Shown: positions 15,382-23,396 of the stretch, one piece after another
Numbering within the stretch: position 1 is the first letter of the stretch
Layout of the letters: every line of letters begins with the position of its first letter
Source: Bacteroidota bacterium
GTDB taxonomy: Bacteria; Bacteroidota; Ignavibacteria; UBA10030; UBA8401
DNA: 64,000 nucleotides
Assembly (NCBI GenBank): GCA_027622375.1
Contig: JAQCAB010000004.1
Location: forward strand, 15,001-79,000
Direction: 5' to 3'
Made by a program: the position numbers and the translations under genes
Notes under the pieces: model-generated
The model's input: only the letters and a program-made list of their open reading frames with translations
Told to the model about the DNA's origin: nothing
Databases searched by the model: none

Positions 15382-17739
15382 ATGAAAAAACTATTTACAC
15401 TGTTTTTTACCATTTCAGCTTTAACTATTGCACAACCACTTCACAATCCGGGCTCGAATCATGCAAATAGATTTGAGCAATTAAATTATTTGCTCCCCAC
15501 TCCGAATGAATACCGAACAGCAAGTGGTGCAGCTGGAAATAAATATTGGCAACAACGCGCAGATTACGATATCAATTGCGAAATTGATGAAGAAAATAAT
15601 ATTTTAATTGGCTCCGAAACAATTACTTATTTTAATAATTCTCCCGATGCATTGACTTATTTATGGATTCAGCTTGACGAAAATTTTCATCATCCAAATA
15701 GCGATAACAACAGAATTAACACAAGTAAAATGGGCTCGCGAATGAATCACGATCAACTTCGCAATTTGGAACCACAAAAGAAATTAGATGGTTACGGAAT
15801 TAATATTTTAAAGATAGTTGATAAAAGTAATAATCCACTAAAATATAAAATTAATCAAACGATGATGCGGATTGATTTATCAAAACCACTTTCTGCGGGA
15901 GATAAATTTATTATTAAAATTGATTGGAATTATAAATTAAATAATAAAGATGAAGTTCCCGGTCGTGGTGGTTATGAATTTTTTAAAGAAGATGGAAATA
16001 ATCTTTATTCAATTGTACAATGGTTTCCACGGATGGCTGTTTATAGCGACTTCCAAGGTTGGCAGAATAAACAATTTTTAGGTGGGAGTGAGTTCACTTT
16101 AGTTTTTGGAAATTACAAAGTTAAAATTACAACTCCGGCTGACCATATTGTTGCGGCAACTGGTGAGTGTAAAAATTATAATGAAATGTTAACGAGCGCT
16201 CAATTTGATAGATGGAAAAAAGCACAAAAGTCATCTGAGCCAATTGAAGTTGTAACTTTAGATGAAGCAACAAATTCCGAAAAATCAAAAAGCAAATCCA
16301 AAAAAACTTGGGAATATGAAGCTGAAAATGTTCGTGATTTTGCATTCAATTCATCACGTAAATTTATTTGGGATGCGATGCTTGTAAATATCAACGGCAA
16401 AAAAACAATGGCGATGAGTTATTATCCAAAAGAGTCGTACAATCTTTACAAAAAATATTCCACAAAAGTTATTGCGCACACTTTAAAAGTTTATGGAAAA
16501 TTTTCAATTCCATATTCTTATCCGGTTGCAATTTCTGTTGAGGCCGCAAACGGAATGGAATATCCGATGCTGAGTATGAATTATGGACGCTGCGAAAAAG
16601 ATGGAACTTACAGCGAGGCAATTAAATATGGAATGATCGGTGTAATTATTCACGAAGTTGGGCATAATTTTTATCCGATGATTATAAATAGCGACGAACG
16701 ACAATGGTGGTGGATGGATGAAGGATTAAATACTTTTGTTCAATATTTAACCGAACAGGAATTTGATAATGAGTATCCTTCAACTCGTGGTCCTGCAAAA
16801 TTTATTACATCATATATGCGTCTTCCAAAAACAGAACTTGAACCAATTATGACGAGTGGAGATTTAGTATTACAAGTCGGGCAAAATGCTTATGCAAAAG
16901 CAGCAACTGGTTTAAATATTTTGCGCGAAACAATTATGGGACGCGATCTTTTTGACAAAGCTTTTAAAACTTATGCCGAGCGTTGGGCTTTTAAACATCC
17001 AACCCCTGCAGATTTATTTAGAACTATGGAAGATGCAAGTGGTGTTGATCTCGATTGGTTTTGGCGCGGTTGGTTTTTTGGAACTGATCCTGTAGATATT
17101 TCGCTTGATAGTGTAAAAATTTTTAAACTTGATACAAATCCAACTGCATCTATTGAAGGATCTAAATTTGATAGAACTTTTGATATTGGTCGAGAAATAA
17201 ATAAAAATGATAAAACAATAAAATTTTTAGTTGATGAAGATCCTTCACTAAAAGATTTTTATTCTTTAAATCCAGGAGCAGATGATTTATTGAGATTAAA
17301 TAAAAATATTTCTGCAAACGATTCAAGTTTAGATAGATCAAATTACGAAAATTGGAAAAACAAATTTTTCTACGAACTTACTTTTACAAATAAAGGTGGA
17401 ATGTTAATGCCAATTATTATAGAGTGGAAATTTACAGATGGTACAACTGAAGTTGAAAGGATTCCCGTTTTAATTTGGCGATTAAATGAAGAACGTGTTA
17501 CAAAAGTATTTATCAAAAATAAACAAGTTGCTTCAATTGTAATTGATCCAATGAAGGAAACAGCAGATGTTGATGAATTAAATAACATGTGGCCAATAAA
17601 AGAAATTCCATCAAAATTTCAATTGTTTAAATCTGGTCGATCTCAATCGCGTGGTTTTGGTGGTGGGCAAAATGCAATGCAGGGAGCAAATAAACCCGCC
17701 GAAGTTGGGAAATCAGTAGAAAGTGGTAATAAAAAATAA
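15382..17739 (+). CDS. Secreted M1-family zinc metallopeptidase
   Basis: A 785-residue exported aminopeptidase-like enzyme. A signal peptide (about 1-18) is followed by an N-terminal beta domain and a catalytic domain with HEVGH (424-428) and the third zinc ligand E447, giving HEXXH-X18-E, plus GMEY (391-394) in place of the usual GAMEN substrate motif. The C-terminal 40 residues are Gly/Ser/Gln-rich and probably disordered; there is no T9SS sorting domain, so the likely place is the periplasm. It begins the plus-strand operon with the next two genes (8-nt gaps). ATG at 15382 is preceded by AAAGGA. Confidence 0.95.
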   Translation: MKKLFTLFFTISALTIAQPLHNPGSNHANRFEQLNYLLPTPNEYRTASGAAGNKYWQQRADYDINCEIDEENNILIGSETITYFNNSPDALTYLWIQLDENFHHPNSDNNRINTSKMGSRMNHDQLRNLEPQKKLDGYGINILKIVDKSNNPLKYKINQTMMRIDLSKPLSAGDKFIIKIDWNYKLNNKDEVPGRGGYEFFKEDGNNLYSIVQWFPRMAVYSDFQGWQNKQFLGGSEFTLVFGNYKVKITTPADHIVAATGECKNYNEMLTSAQFDRWKKAQKSSEPIEVVTLDEATNSEKSKSKSKKTWEYEAENVRDFAFNSSRKFIWDAMLVNINGKKTMAMSYYPKESYNLYKKYSTKVIAHTLKVYGKFSIPYSYPVAISVEAANGMEYPMLSMNYGRCEKDGTYSEAIKYGMIGVIIHEVGHNFYPMIINSDERQWWWMDEGLNTFVQYLTEQEFDNEYPSTRGPAKFITSYMRLPKTELEPIMTSGDLVLQVGQNAYAKAATGLNILRETIMGRDLFDKAFKTYAERWAFKHPTPADLFRTMEDASGVDLDWFWRGWFFGTDPVDISLDSVKIFKLDTNPTASIEGSKFDRTFDIGREINKNDKTIKFLVDEDPSLKDFYSLNPGADDLLRLNKNISANDSSLDRSNYENWKNKFFYELTFTNKGGMLMPIIIEWKFTDGTTEVERIPVLIWRLNEERVTKVFIKNKQVASIVIDPMKETADVDELNNMWPIKEIPSKFQLFKSGRSQSRGFGGGQNAMQGANKPAEVGKSVESGNKK

Positions 17740-17747
17740 TTTACAAT

Positions 17748-18806
17748 TTGAAGGATAATTCTTTCTTACTTTATGGTGCAAATGGTTACACTGGTAGATT
17801 AATTTTAAAACTTGCATCCGATTATAATTTATATCCGGTTTTAGCTGGAAGGAATGAAAGTGCATTAGTTCAACTCTCGAAAGAATTTAACAGAGATTAT
17901 TTTGTTCTTGATTTATCTGAAACAGAAAAATTAGAATCTGTTTTAAAAAAATTTCCATTGGTTTTACATTGTGCAGGTCCATTTATAAATACTGCTCAAC
18001 AAATGATAAAAGCCTGTTTGAAAACAGGGACACATTACATAGATATTACGGGAGAAATAGTTGTTTTTGAATTAGCTAAAAAATTTAATGATGTAGCAAT
18101 AAAATCCAATATTATGTTAATGCCCGGTGTTGGTTTTGATGTTGTTCCAACTGATTGTCTTGCCTTATTTTTAAAAAATAAATTACCCGATGCAACAAAA
18201 TTGAAACTAGCATTTGCATCGATTGGTGGAGGATTAAGTCACGGCACTGCAACTACAATGGTGGGTGGTTTGGGTGGCGATGGAGCGGAAAGAAAAAATG
18301 GAAAAATTATTCGCGTTCCGCTCGGACAAAAAAGTATGTGGGTAGATTTTGGATTAAAAAAATTATTTGTAATGAGTATCCCGTGGGGAGATATTTCAAC
18401 TTCATTTACAACTACCGGGATTGATAATATTGAAACTTATACCGGCACATCTCCAAAAATTTATTATTTATTAAAATTCCAAAAATTATTTAATTGGATT
18501 TTGAGAAGTAAGTTTATTCGTAGAATTGTAAAAAATAAAATTGATAAATCATTATTTGGACCATCAGATAAAGTTCGTACAAAATCAAAAGGATTAGTTT
18601 GGGGAGAAGTGAAAAATGCTAATGGAAAAATTTTCAGCGCAAGATTAATTGGTCCGGAAGGTTATACATTAACAGCGCACAGTAGTTTAATAATTGCAAA
18701 AAAAATATTAGCTGGGACCTTTAAACTTGGCTATCAAACTCCTGCTGGTTGTTACGGTGAAGATCTTATACTTGAAATACCCGATGTTAAAAGAGAAGTA
18801 ATTTAA
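17748..18806 (+). CDS. Saccharopine dehydrogenase-like NAD(P)-binding oxidoreductase
   Basis: A 352-residue protein with a Rossmann fold at the extreme N-terminus (LLYGANGYTGRLI, residues 7-19) and the Sacchrp_dh_NADP pattern continuing through LVLHCAGPF and GTHYIDITGE (about 70-104). Relatives are called saccharopine dehydrogenase-like or trans-acting enoyl reductase; the true substrate is not predictable. The start is TTG at 17748: the nucleotide-binding glycines begin at once, and AAGGA lies inside the first codons, so no later ATG is plausible. It is 8 nt after the M1 peptidase and 8 nt before tadA. Confidence 0.85.
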   Translation: MKDNSFLLYGANGYTGRLILKLASDYNLYPVLAGRNESALVQLSKEFNRDYFVLDLSETEKLESVLKKFPLVLHCAGPFINTAQQMIKACLKTGTHYIDITGEIVVFELAKKFNDVAIKSNIMLMPGVGFDVVPTDCLALFLKNKLPDATKLKLAFASIGGGLSHGTATTMVGGLGGDGAERKNGKIIRVPLGQKSMWVDFGLKKLFVMSIPWGDISTSFTTTGIDNIETYTGTSPKIYYLLKFQKLFNWILRSKFIRRIVKNKIDKSLFGPSDKVRTKSKGLVWGEVKNANGKIFSARLIGPEGYTLTAHSSLIIAKKILAGTFKLGYQTPAGCYGEDLILEIPDVKREVI

Positions 18807-18814
18807 AATCTTTT

Positions 18815-19273
18815 ATGGAAACTAAAAATGAATTATGGATGAAGCTGGCGTTACGAGAAGCGCAAAAAGCATTCGAGCAAAAAGAAGTTCCAGTTGGTGC
18901 TGTTATAGTTTATAAAAATTTAATAATTGGTAAAGGTTATAATCAAGTTGAAATGTTAAAAGATCCAACTGCTCACGCTGAAATGATTGCAATTTCTGCT
19001 GCCGCTGCATTTTTGGAATCGAAGTGGTTGAAAGATTGCACTCTTTATGTTACGATGGAACCTTGTCCAATGTGCGCAGGTGCAATTATACTTTCAAGAA
19101 TTCCAAAATTGGTTTTTGGTTGTTACGATCCTAAAATGGGTGCTTCGGGTACACTCTATAATATTACTGGAGATTTTAGATTAAATCACAAAGTACATAC
19201 TATTGGTGGTGTGTTAGATTACGAATGTAAAACTTTGTTAAAAGAATTTTTTAAACCAAAAAGAAAAAATTAA
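18815..19273 (+). CDS. tadA: tRNA adenosine(34) deaminase TadA
   Basis: A 152-residue zinc deaminase converting A34 to inosine in tRNA-Arg(ACG). The zinc and catalytic residues are H54-A-E56 and the PCPMC motif (C84 and C87). Length is normal for the bacterial homodimer. It is the last gene of a plus-strand operon and its stop overlaps that of convergent prfA in the palindrome TTAA. The presumed substrate tRNA-Arg(ACG) is encoded at 13496-13569, supporting TadA rather than a guanine or cytidine deaminase. Confidence 0.93.
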   Translation: METKNELWMKLALREAQKAFEQKEVPVGAVIVYKNLIIGKGYNQVEMLKDPTAHAEMIAISAAAAFLESKWLKDCTLYVTMEPCPMCAGAIILSRIPKLVFGCYDPKMGASGTLYNITGDFRLNHKVHTIGGVLDYECKTLLKEFFKPKRKN

Positions 19274-20340
19274 ATTCCTTCTTTTAATTTCTCAGCTCTA
19301 TCTGCAATGCGTAACTCCTCAATTAACCCTTCAATTTTGCCGTCAATAATTGCATCCAAATTATAAAGTGTTAAACCAATTCTATGATCGGTAACTCTGT
19401 TTTGAGGAAAATTATAAGTTCTAATTTTTTCGCTTCTATCGCCCGAACGAATAATTGATTTGCGTTGTGCGGTAACATTTTTTTGTTGTTCTTCTATTTT
19501 TTTTTCATACAATTTCACTCTCAACATCTTCATTGCTCTTTCACGATTTTGATATTGAGATCTTTCTTGTTGACATGCAACTACAATTCCTGATGGTTCG
19601 TGTGTAATACGAACTGCGGTTTCAACTTTATTTACATTTTGTCCCCCTTTTCCACCTGCACGATATGTATCAAATTGTAAATCAGCAGGATTAATTACAA
19701 CTTCAACATCTTCAACTTCCGGCATTACAACTACTGATGCTGCTGAGGTATGAACTCTTCCTTGCGATTCAGTTTGCGGAACACGTTGAACACGATGTAT
19801 ACCACTTTCGTACTTCATAACTCCGTAAACATCAACGCCTTGCATACTAAAAACAATTTCTTTAAATCCCCCTTTCCCAATTTCGTTCCAATCAATTGTT
19901 TCAACTTTCCATCTTTTGATTTCTGAAAAGCGTGTATACATTCTGTACAAATCTGCTGCAAAAAGTGCGGCTTCATCACCACCAGTGCCCGCACGAATTT
20001 CTACAATAATATTTTTATCATCATTCGGGTCTTTTGGTATTAATAAAGTTTTTAATTCTTCTTCGATTAATAATAACTCAGGTTGAAGTTTAGTTAATTC
20101 TTCTTGAGCGAGTTCTCTTAATTCAGCGTCACCACCACCAACTGCAAAAATTTCTTTACAACTTTCAATTGAGTCGTGAACATTTTTATATTTGGAATAA
20201 ACTTTTACAATTTCTGCTAACGATGTAAATTCTTTTCCGAGTTCACGGTGTTTTTCTTGATTAGCAATTACAAGTGGATCGCTCAAAAGACTTGTAACTT
20301 CATTAAAGCGTTCTTTTATTTTTTCAAGTTTATCAATCAT
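19270..20340 (-). CDS. prfA: Peptide chain release factor 1
   Basis: RF1, 356 residues, terminates translation at UAA and UAG. The peptidyl-hydrolysis motif GGQ is at 232-234 inside YRAGGKGGQNVNK, and the codon-recognition tripeptide is PQT at 188-190, the PxT form of RF1 rather than the SPF of RF2. Domain order and length are standard. It follows ggt by 8 nt on the minus strand and converges on tadA with overlapping stop codons, leaving no room for a terminator between them. Confidence 0.98.
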   Translation of the reverse strand: MIDKLEKIKERFNEVTSLLSDPLVIANQEKHRELGKEFTSLAEIVKVYSKYKNVHDSIESCKEIFAVGGGDAELRELAQEELTKLQPELLLIEEELKTLLIPKDPNDDKNIIVEIRAGTGGDEAALFAADLYRMYTRFSEIKRWKVETIDWNEIGKGGFKEIVFSMQGVDVYGVMKYESGIHRVQRVPQTESQGRVHTSAASVVVMPEVEDVEVVINPADLQFDTYRAGGKGGQNVNKVETAVRITHEPSGIVVACQQERSQYQNRERAMKMLRVKLYEKKIEEQQKNVTAQRKSIIRSGDRSEKIRTYNFPQNRVTDHRIGLTLYNLDAIIDGKIEGLIEELRIADRAEKLKEGI

Positions 20341-20348
20341 AAAAAATA

Positions 20349-22040
20349 TTAATATCCTTCTGCAGTGCCATATCCACGAGAGTCAGTTGCTCCAAAAATA
20401 ATTCCTTTTTTTTGATCAACTAAAATTCCTTCTGCCAATCCAGAATTTCCACCACGCTCAACTACATTGTGCCCCATTAATCTTAAATTTTCTACAACAT
20501 CAACAGCTAATCCATTTTTTTCAAAAAACAATTTATCAGGCAACCATTGATGGTGAATTCTCGGAGCATCAATTGCTTCCTGAATATTCATTCCAAACTC
20601 AACAACATTTAAAATAACTTGTAAAACTGTTGTAATAATTGTTGCTCCACCAGGTGTTCCAACAACCATAAAAGGTTTTCCGTTTTTTAAAACAATTGTT
20701 GGAGTCATTGAGCTTAACATTCTTTTTTCAGGTTCAATTGCATTTGCAAATCCTCCGACAAGACCAAACATATTTGGTTCTCCAGGTTTCGCGCTAAAAT
20801 CATCCATTTCGTTATTAAGTAAAAATCCGGCACCATCAACAACAACGTACGAACCAAATCCACCATTTAAAGTTGTAGTCACACTCACACAATTTCCCCA
20901 TTTATCAATTACAGAGTAATGTGTAGTTTGCGCAGACTCATAATTAGTTGGTGCCCCATTTTTAATCATCACGCTCGGAGTAGCTTTTAAAGTGTCAATT
21001 GTGTTTCTTCTTTCGTTAGAATAATTTTTTGAAATAAGCCAATTAACCGGAACTTTAACAAAATCTGGGTCACCTAAAAATTCAGCTCTATCAGCGTAAG
21101 CTCTTCGCATTGCTTCAGTCAATCGATGAATATATTTTGAAGAATTGTGTCCCAAACTTTTTAAATTATAATTTTCAACAATATTTAAAAGTTGAATTAA
21201 TGCTGTGCCACCAGAGCTTGGTGGAGGGACTGAAATTATTTCATATTCACGATACTTACTTACAAGTGGCTCTCGGATTTTTGCTTCATAGTTTTCTAAA
21301 TCGCTGTGGGTAATTAATCCACCTCCTGATTTCATTTCATCAATAATTAAATCCGCAGTTTTACCTTTATAAAATCCATCTCTCCCTTTTTCTGAAATTC
21401 GTTTTAAGGTTTTTGCTAAATCTTTTTGACGAAATAATTCATTTTCTAAAAATTCGCTTCCATTATTTTTCACAAATATTTTTTTTGATGAATTATATTT
21501 TGAAAATATTTCTTTTTCAGAATTTATATAAGACGCCAATCGATAGTTTAATGGAAATCCTTTTTCTGCAATTTGGATTGGCTGTTCAAGAATTTTGTCG
21601 CGCTTCATTGTCCCATATTTTTCTAAGCCAAGTAACAATCCAGCAACAGCGCCCGGAACACCAGATGCTAAATATCCAAACATACTTTTATCGGAATTAA
21701 AATTTCCTAAACTATCCAAATACATATCACGCTTTGCAGATTTTGGAGCCTTCTCGCGATAATCAACCACATAACTTTTTCCATCAGCAAAACGGATATT
21801 CATAAATCCACCACCGCCAATATTACCTGCCGCCGGATAAGTTACAGCCAAAGCAAAACCAACAGCTACTGCAGCATCAACTGCATTACCCCCTTTTTTT
21901 AAAATTTCAAGTCCAACTTTTGTAGCAATTGGATCAGCAGAAACCACCATTCCATTTTTTCCACGGACTGGATCACGAGATGCTGAAAAAGTTTCAGTAA
22001 ATAAAAATATTATTGTTAAAAAAAGTATGTAAATTTTCAT
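20349..22040 (-). CDS. ggt: Gamma-glutamyltransferase (exported)
   Basis: A 563-residue proenzyme that cleaves glutathione and transfers gamma-glutamyl groups in the periplasm. It has a signal peptide (about 1-20), the family opening MVVSADPIATKVGLEILKKGGNAVDAAVA, and the autoprocessing site QTTHYS: cleavage before T372 should free the N-terminal nucleophile of the small subunit. The GGFGS, LNNEMDDF and MLSSMTPTIV blocks of the small subunit are intact. It lies 46 nt after ssb and 8 nt before prfA on the minus strand; no functional link to them is evident. Confidence 0.96.
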   Translation of the reverse strand: MKIYILFLTIIFLFTETFSASRDPVRGKNGMVVSADPIATKVGLEILKKGGNAVDAAVAVGFALAVTYPAAGNIGGGGFMNIRFADGKSYVVDYREKAPKSAKRDMYLDSLGNFNSDKSMFGYLASGVPGAVAGLLLGLEKYGTMKRDKILEQPIQIAEKGFPLNYRLASYINSEKEIFSKYNSSKKIFVKNNGSEFLENELFRQKDLAKTLKRISEKGRDGFYKGKTADLIIDEMKSGGGLITHSDLENYEAKIREPLVSKYREYEIISVPPPSSGGTALIQLLNIVENYNLKSLGHNSSKYIHRLTEAMRRAYADRAEFLGDPDFVKVPVNWLISKNYSNERRNTIDTLKATPSVMIKNGAPTNYESAQTTHYSVIDKWGNCVSVTTTLNGGFGSYVVVDGAGFLLNNEMDDFSAKPGEPNMFGLVGGFANAIEPEKRMLSSMTPTIVLKNGKPFMVVGTPGGATIITTVLQVILNVVEFGMNIQEAIDAPRIHHQWLPDKLFFEKNGLAVDVVENLRLMGHNVVERGGNSGLAEGILVDQKKGIIFGATDSRGYGTAEGY

Positions 22041-22086
22041 TGCTTAATATTATTTAAAAAAGAATTTTGGATTTTGCTAAAATAAA

Positions 22087-22467
22087 CTAAAATGGCAAAT
22101 CATCGGGGGGTTTTGGAACTGCACCACCATTTTCAGATTTGCTATCAAGCATCAAAATTGTATCACAAACAATTTCAGTTATGTATCTTTTTTGGCCATC
22201 TTTATCATAACTGCGAGTAGTAATTTTACCTTCCAAATAAACCTTACTCCCTTTTTTTAAATATTGTTGTGCAATTTCTGCAACTTTTCGCCAAACAACA
22301 ATATTATGCCATTCTGTTTTATCAACTTGATTTCCCTCTGCATCTTTGTACGATTCACCAGTAGCAACCGAAAAAGTAGCAACGGGAGTATTGTTTGTTG
22401 TATATCTCATTTCGGGATCTTTTCCCAAATTTCCAATCAATGTAACTTTATTTAAACCGCGTGGCAT
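22087..22467 (-). CDS. ssb: Single-stranded DNA-binding protein
   Basis: A 126-residue SSB: one OB-fold domain (residues 1-110, with [23 protein letters not shown] and TEWHNIVVW) and a short tail ending DDLPF, the acidic tip that docks repair and replication partners. The linker is far shorter than in E. coli SSB (177 residues). An AAGGAGG Shine-Dalgarno precedes ATG at 22467. Confidence 0.96.
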   Translation of the reverse strand: MPRGLNKVTLIGNLGKDPEMRYTTNNTPVATFSVATGESYKDAEGNQVDKTEWHNIVVWRKVAEIAQQYLKKGSKVYLEGKITTRSYDKDGQKRYITEIVCDTILMLDSKSENGGAVPKPPDDLPF

Positions 22468-22521
22468 AAAACCTCCTTATTTATAAAAATATAATAATCG
22501 AAAATAAAGATAAATGCAAAA

Positions 22522-23376
22522 CTATTTTTTACTGCAAATTAAAATAGAATTTTTTGTGAGGATAAAATAATTTTCATCAATAATCGAAATATCTCTAAAA
22601 TCAGCAGCTTTTTTACCTATTATATTTAATGGTTTTATTTGATCTAATATTTTTCCGGAATTGGAATAGATAATGATTTGGTTTTTACTTGTAACAGCTA
22701 TTTTATTTTCAGATGAAAATAGTGTCAGCGGAGACTCTTGAATGTTAATTGAGAAGGAATTAATAAAATTTCCATAAATATCATAAATCAAGATTTGCTT
22801 ACCATTTAATACTGCAAAATTATTTTTATTTATAATTGCTAAATCAAGTGGATCTGAAATTAATCCTTTGCCAGATGTAAATTGAACTAATTTTGTAAAT
22901 TTTTTAGATTTAAGATCATATTTTAAAACTTGTTTTTCGTCTTTGTCTAAAATTAATAAAAACCCTTCTTGCGAAAATTGGATTGCAATTGGTTGAAATG
23001 TTTCGATTTCATTTTCAGCAGTAGGTATTGTTGAAATAAAATTTAATGAGCGATCAAAATGTTGAATTCGTCTATTATTTAAATCTGCGACAAATATATC
23101 AAGCACTGAGGTACCGCATACGTCATTTGGAGAATTAAATTCAAGTTCTCTCCACCCTTTTCCAGAAATAGAATTTGTTTTTCCCGATAAATAATCAATT
23201 GAAATTAATGAAGAGGTTCCGGCATCTAAAATAAATATTTGCCCCGAAACTGAAATTGATAAACTTATTGCATCATTGAAGTTTCCAATTTCACGTTCAA
23301 CAATTAAGGTTGAAAGAGAATCTGCAAAAGAAGTGTAAAATAATAAATTAAAAAGTACAATTATTTTTTTATTCAC
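22522..23376 (-). CDS. Exported NHL/six-bladed beta-propeller protein
   Basis: A 284-residue protein with a signal peptide (about 1-18) and repeated strands of the type IFILDAGTSSLISID, IFVADLNNRRIQHFDR, LLILDKDEKQVLKYD and FAVLNGKQILIYDI, each about 40-50 residues apart, as in NHL or six-bladed propellers. No catalytic residues are evident. It follows the M6 protease by 20 nt and is probably co-transcribed with it. It has no T9SS domain, so periplasmic or lipid-free exported location is likely. Function is unknown. Confidence 0.78.
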   Translation of the reverse strand: MNKKIIVLFNLLFYTSFADSLSTLIVEREIGNFNDAISLSISVSGQIFILDAGTSSLISIDYLSGKTNSISGKGWRELEFNSPNDVCGTSVLDIFVADLNNRRIQHFDRSLNFISTIPTAENEIETFQPIAIQFSQEGFLLILDKDEKQVLKYDLKSKKFTKLVQFTSGKGLISDPLDLAIINKNNFAVLNGKQILIYDIYGNFINSFSINIQESPLTLFSSENKIAVTSKNQIIIYSNSGKILDQIKPLNIIGKKAADFRDISIIDENYFILTKNSILICSKK

Positions 23377-23396
23377 ATCTTAAATTAAATACTTTT

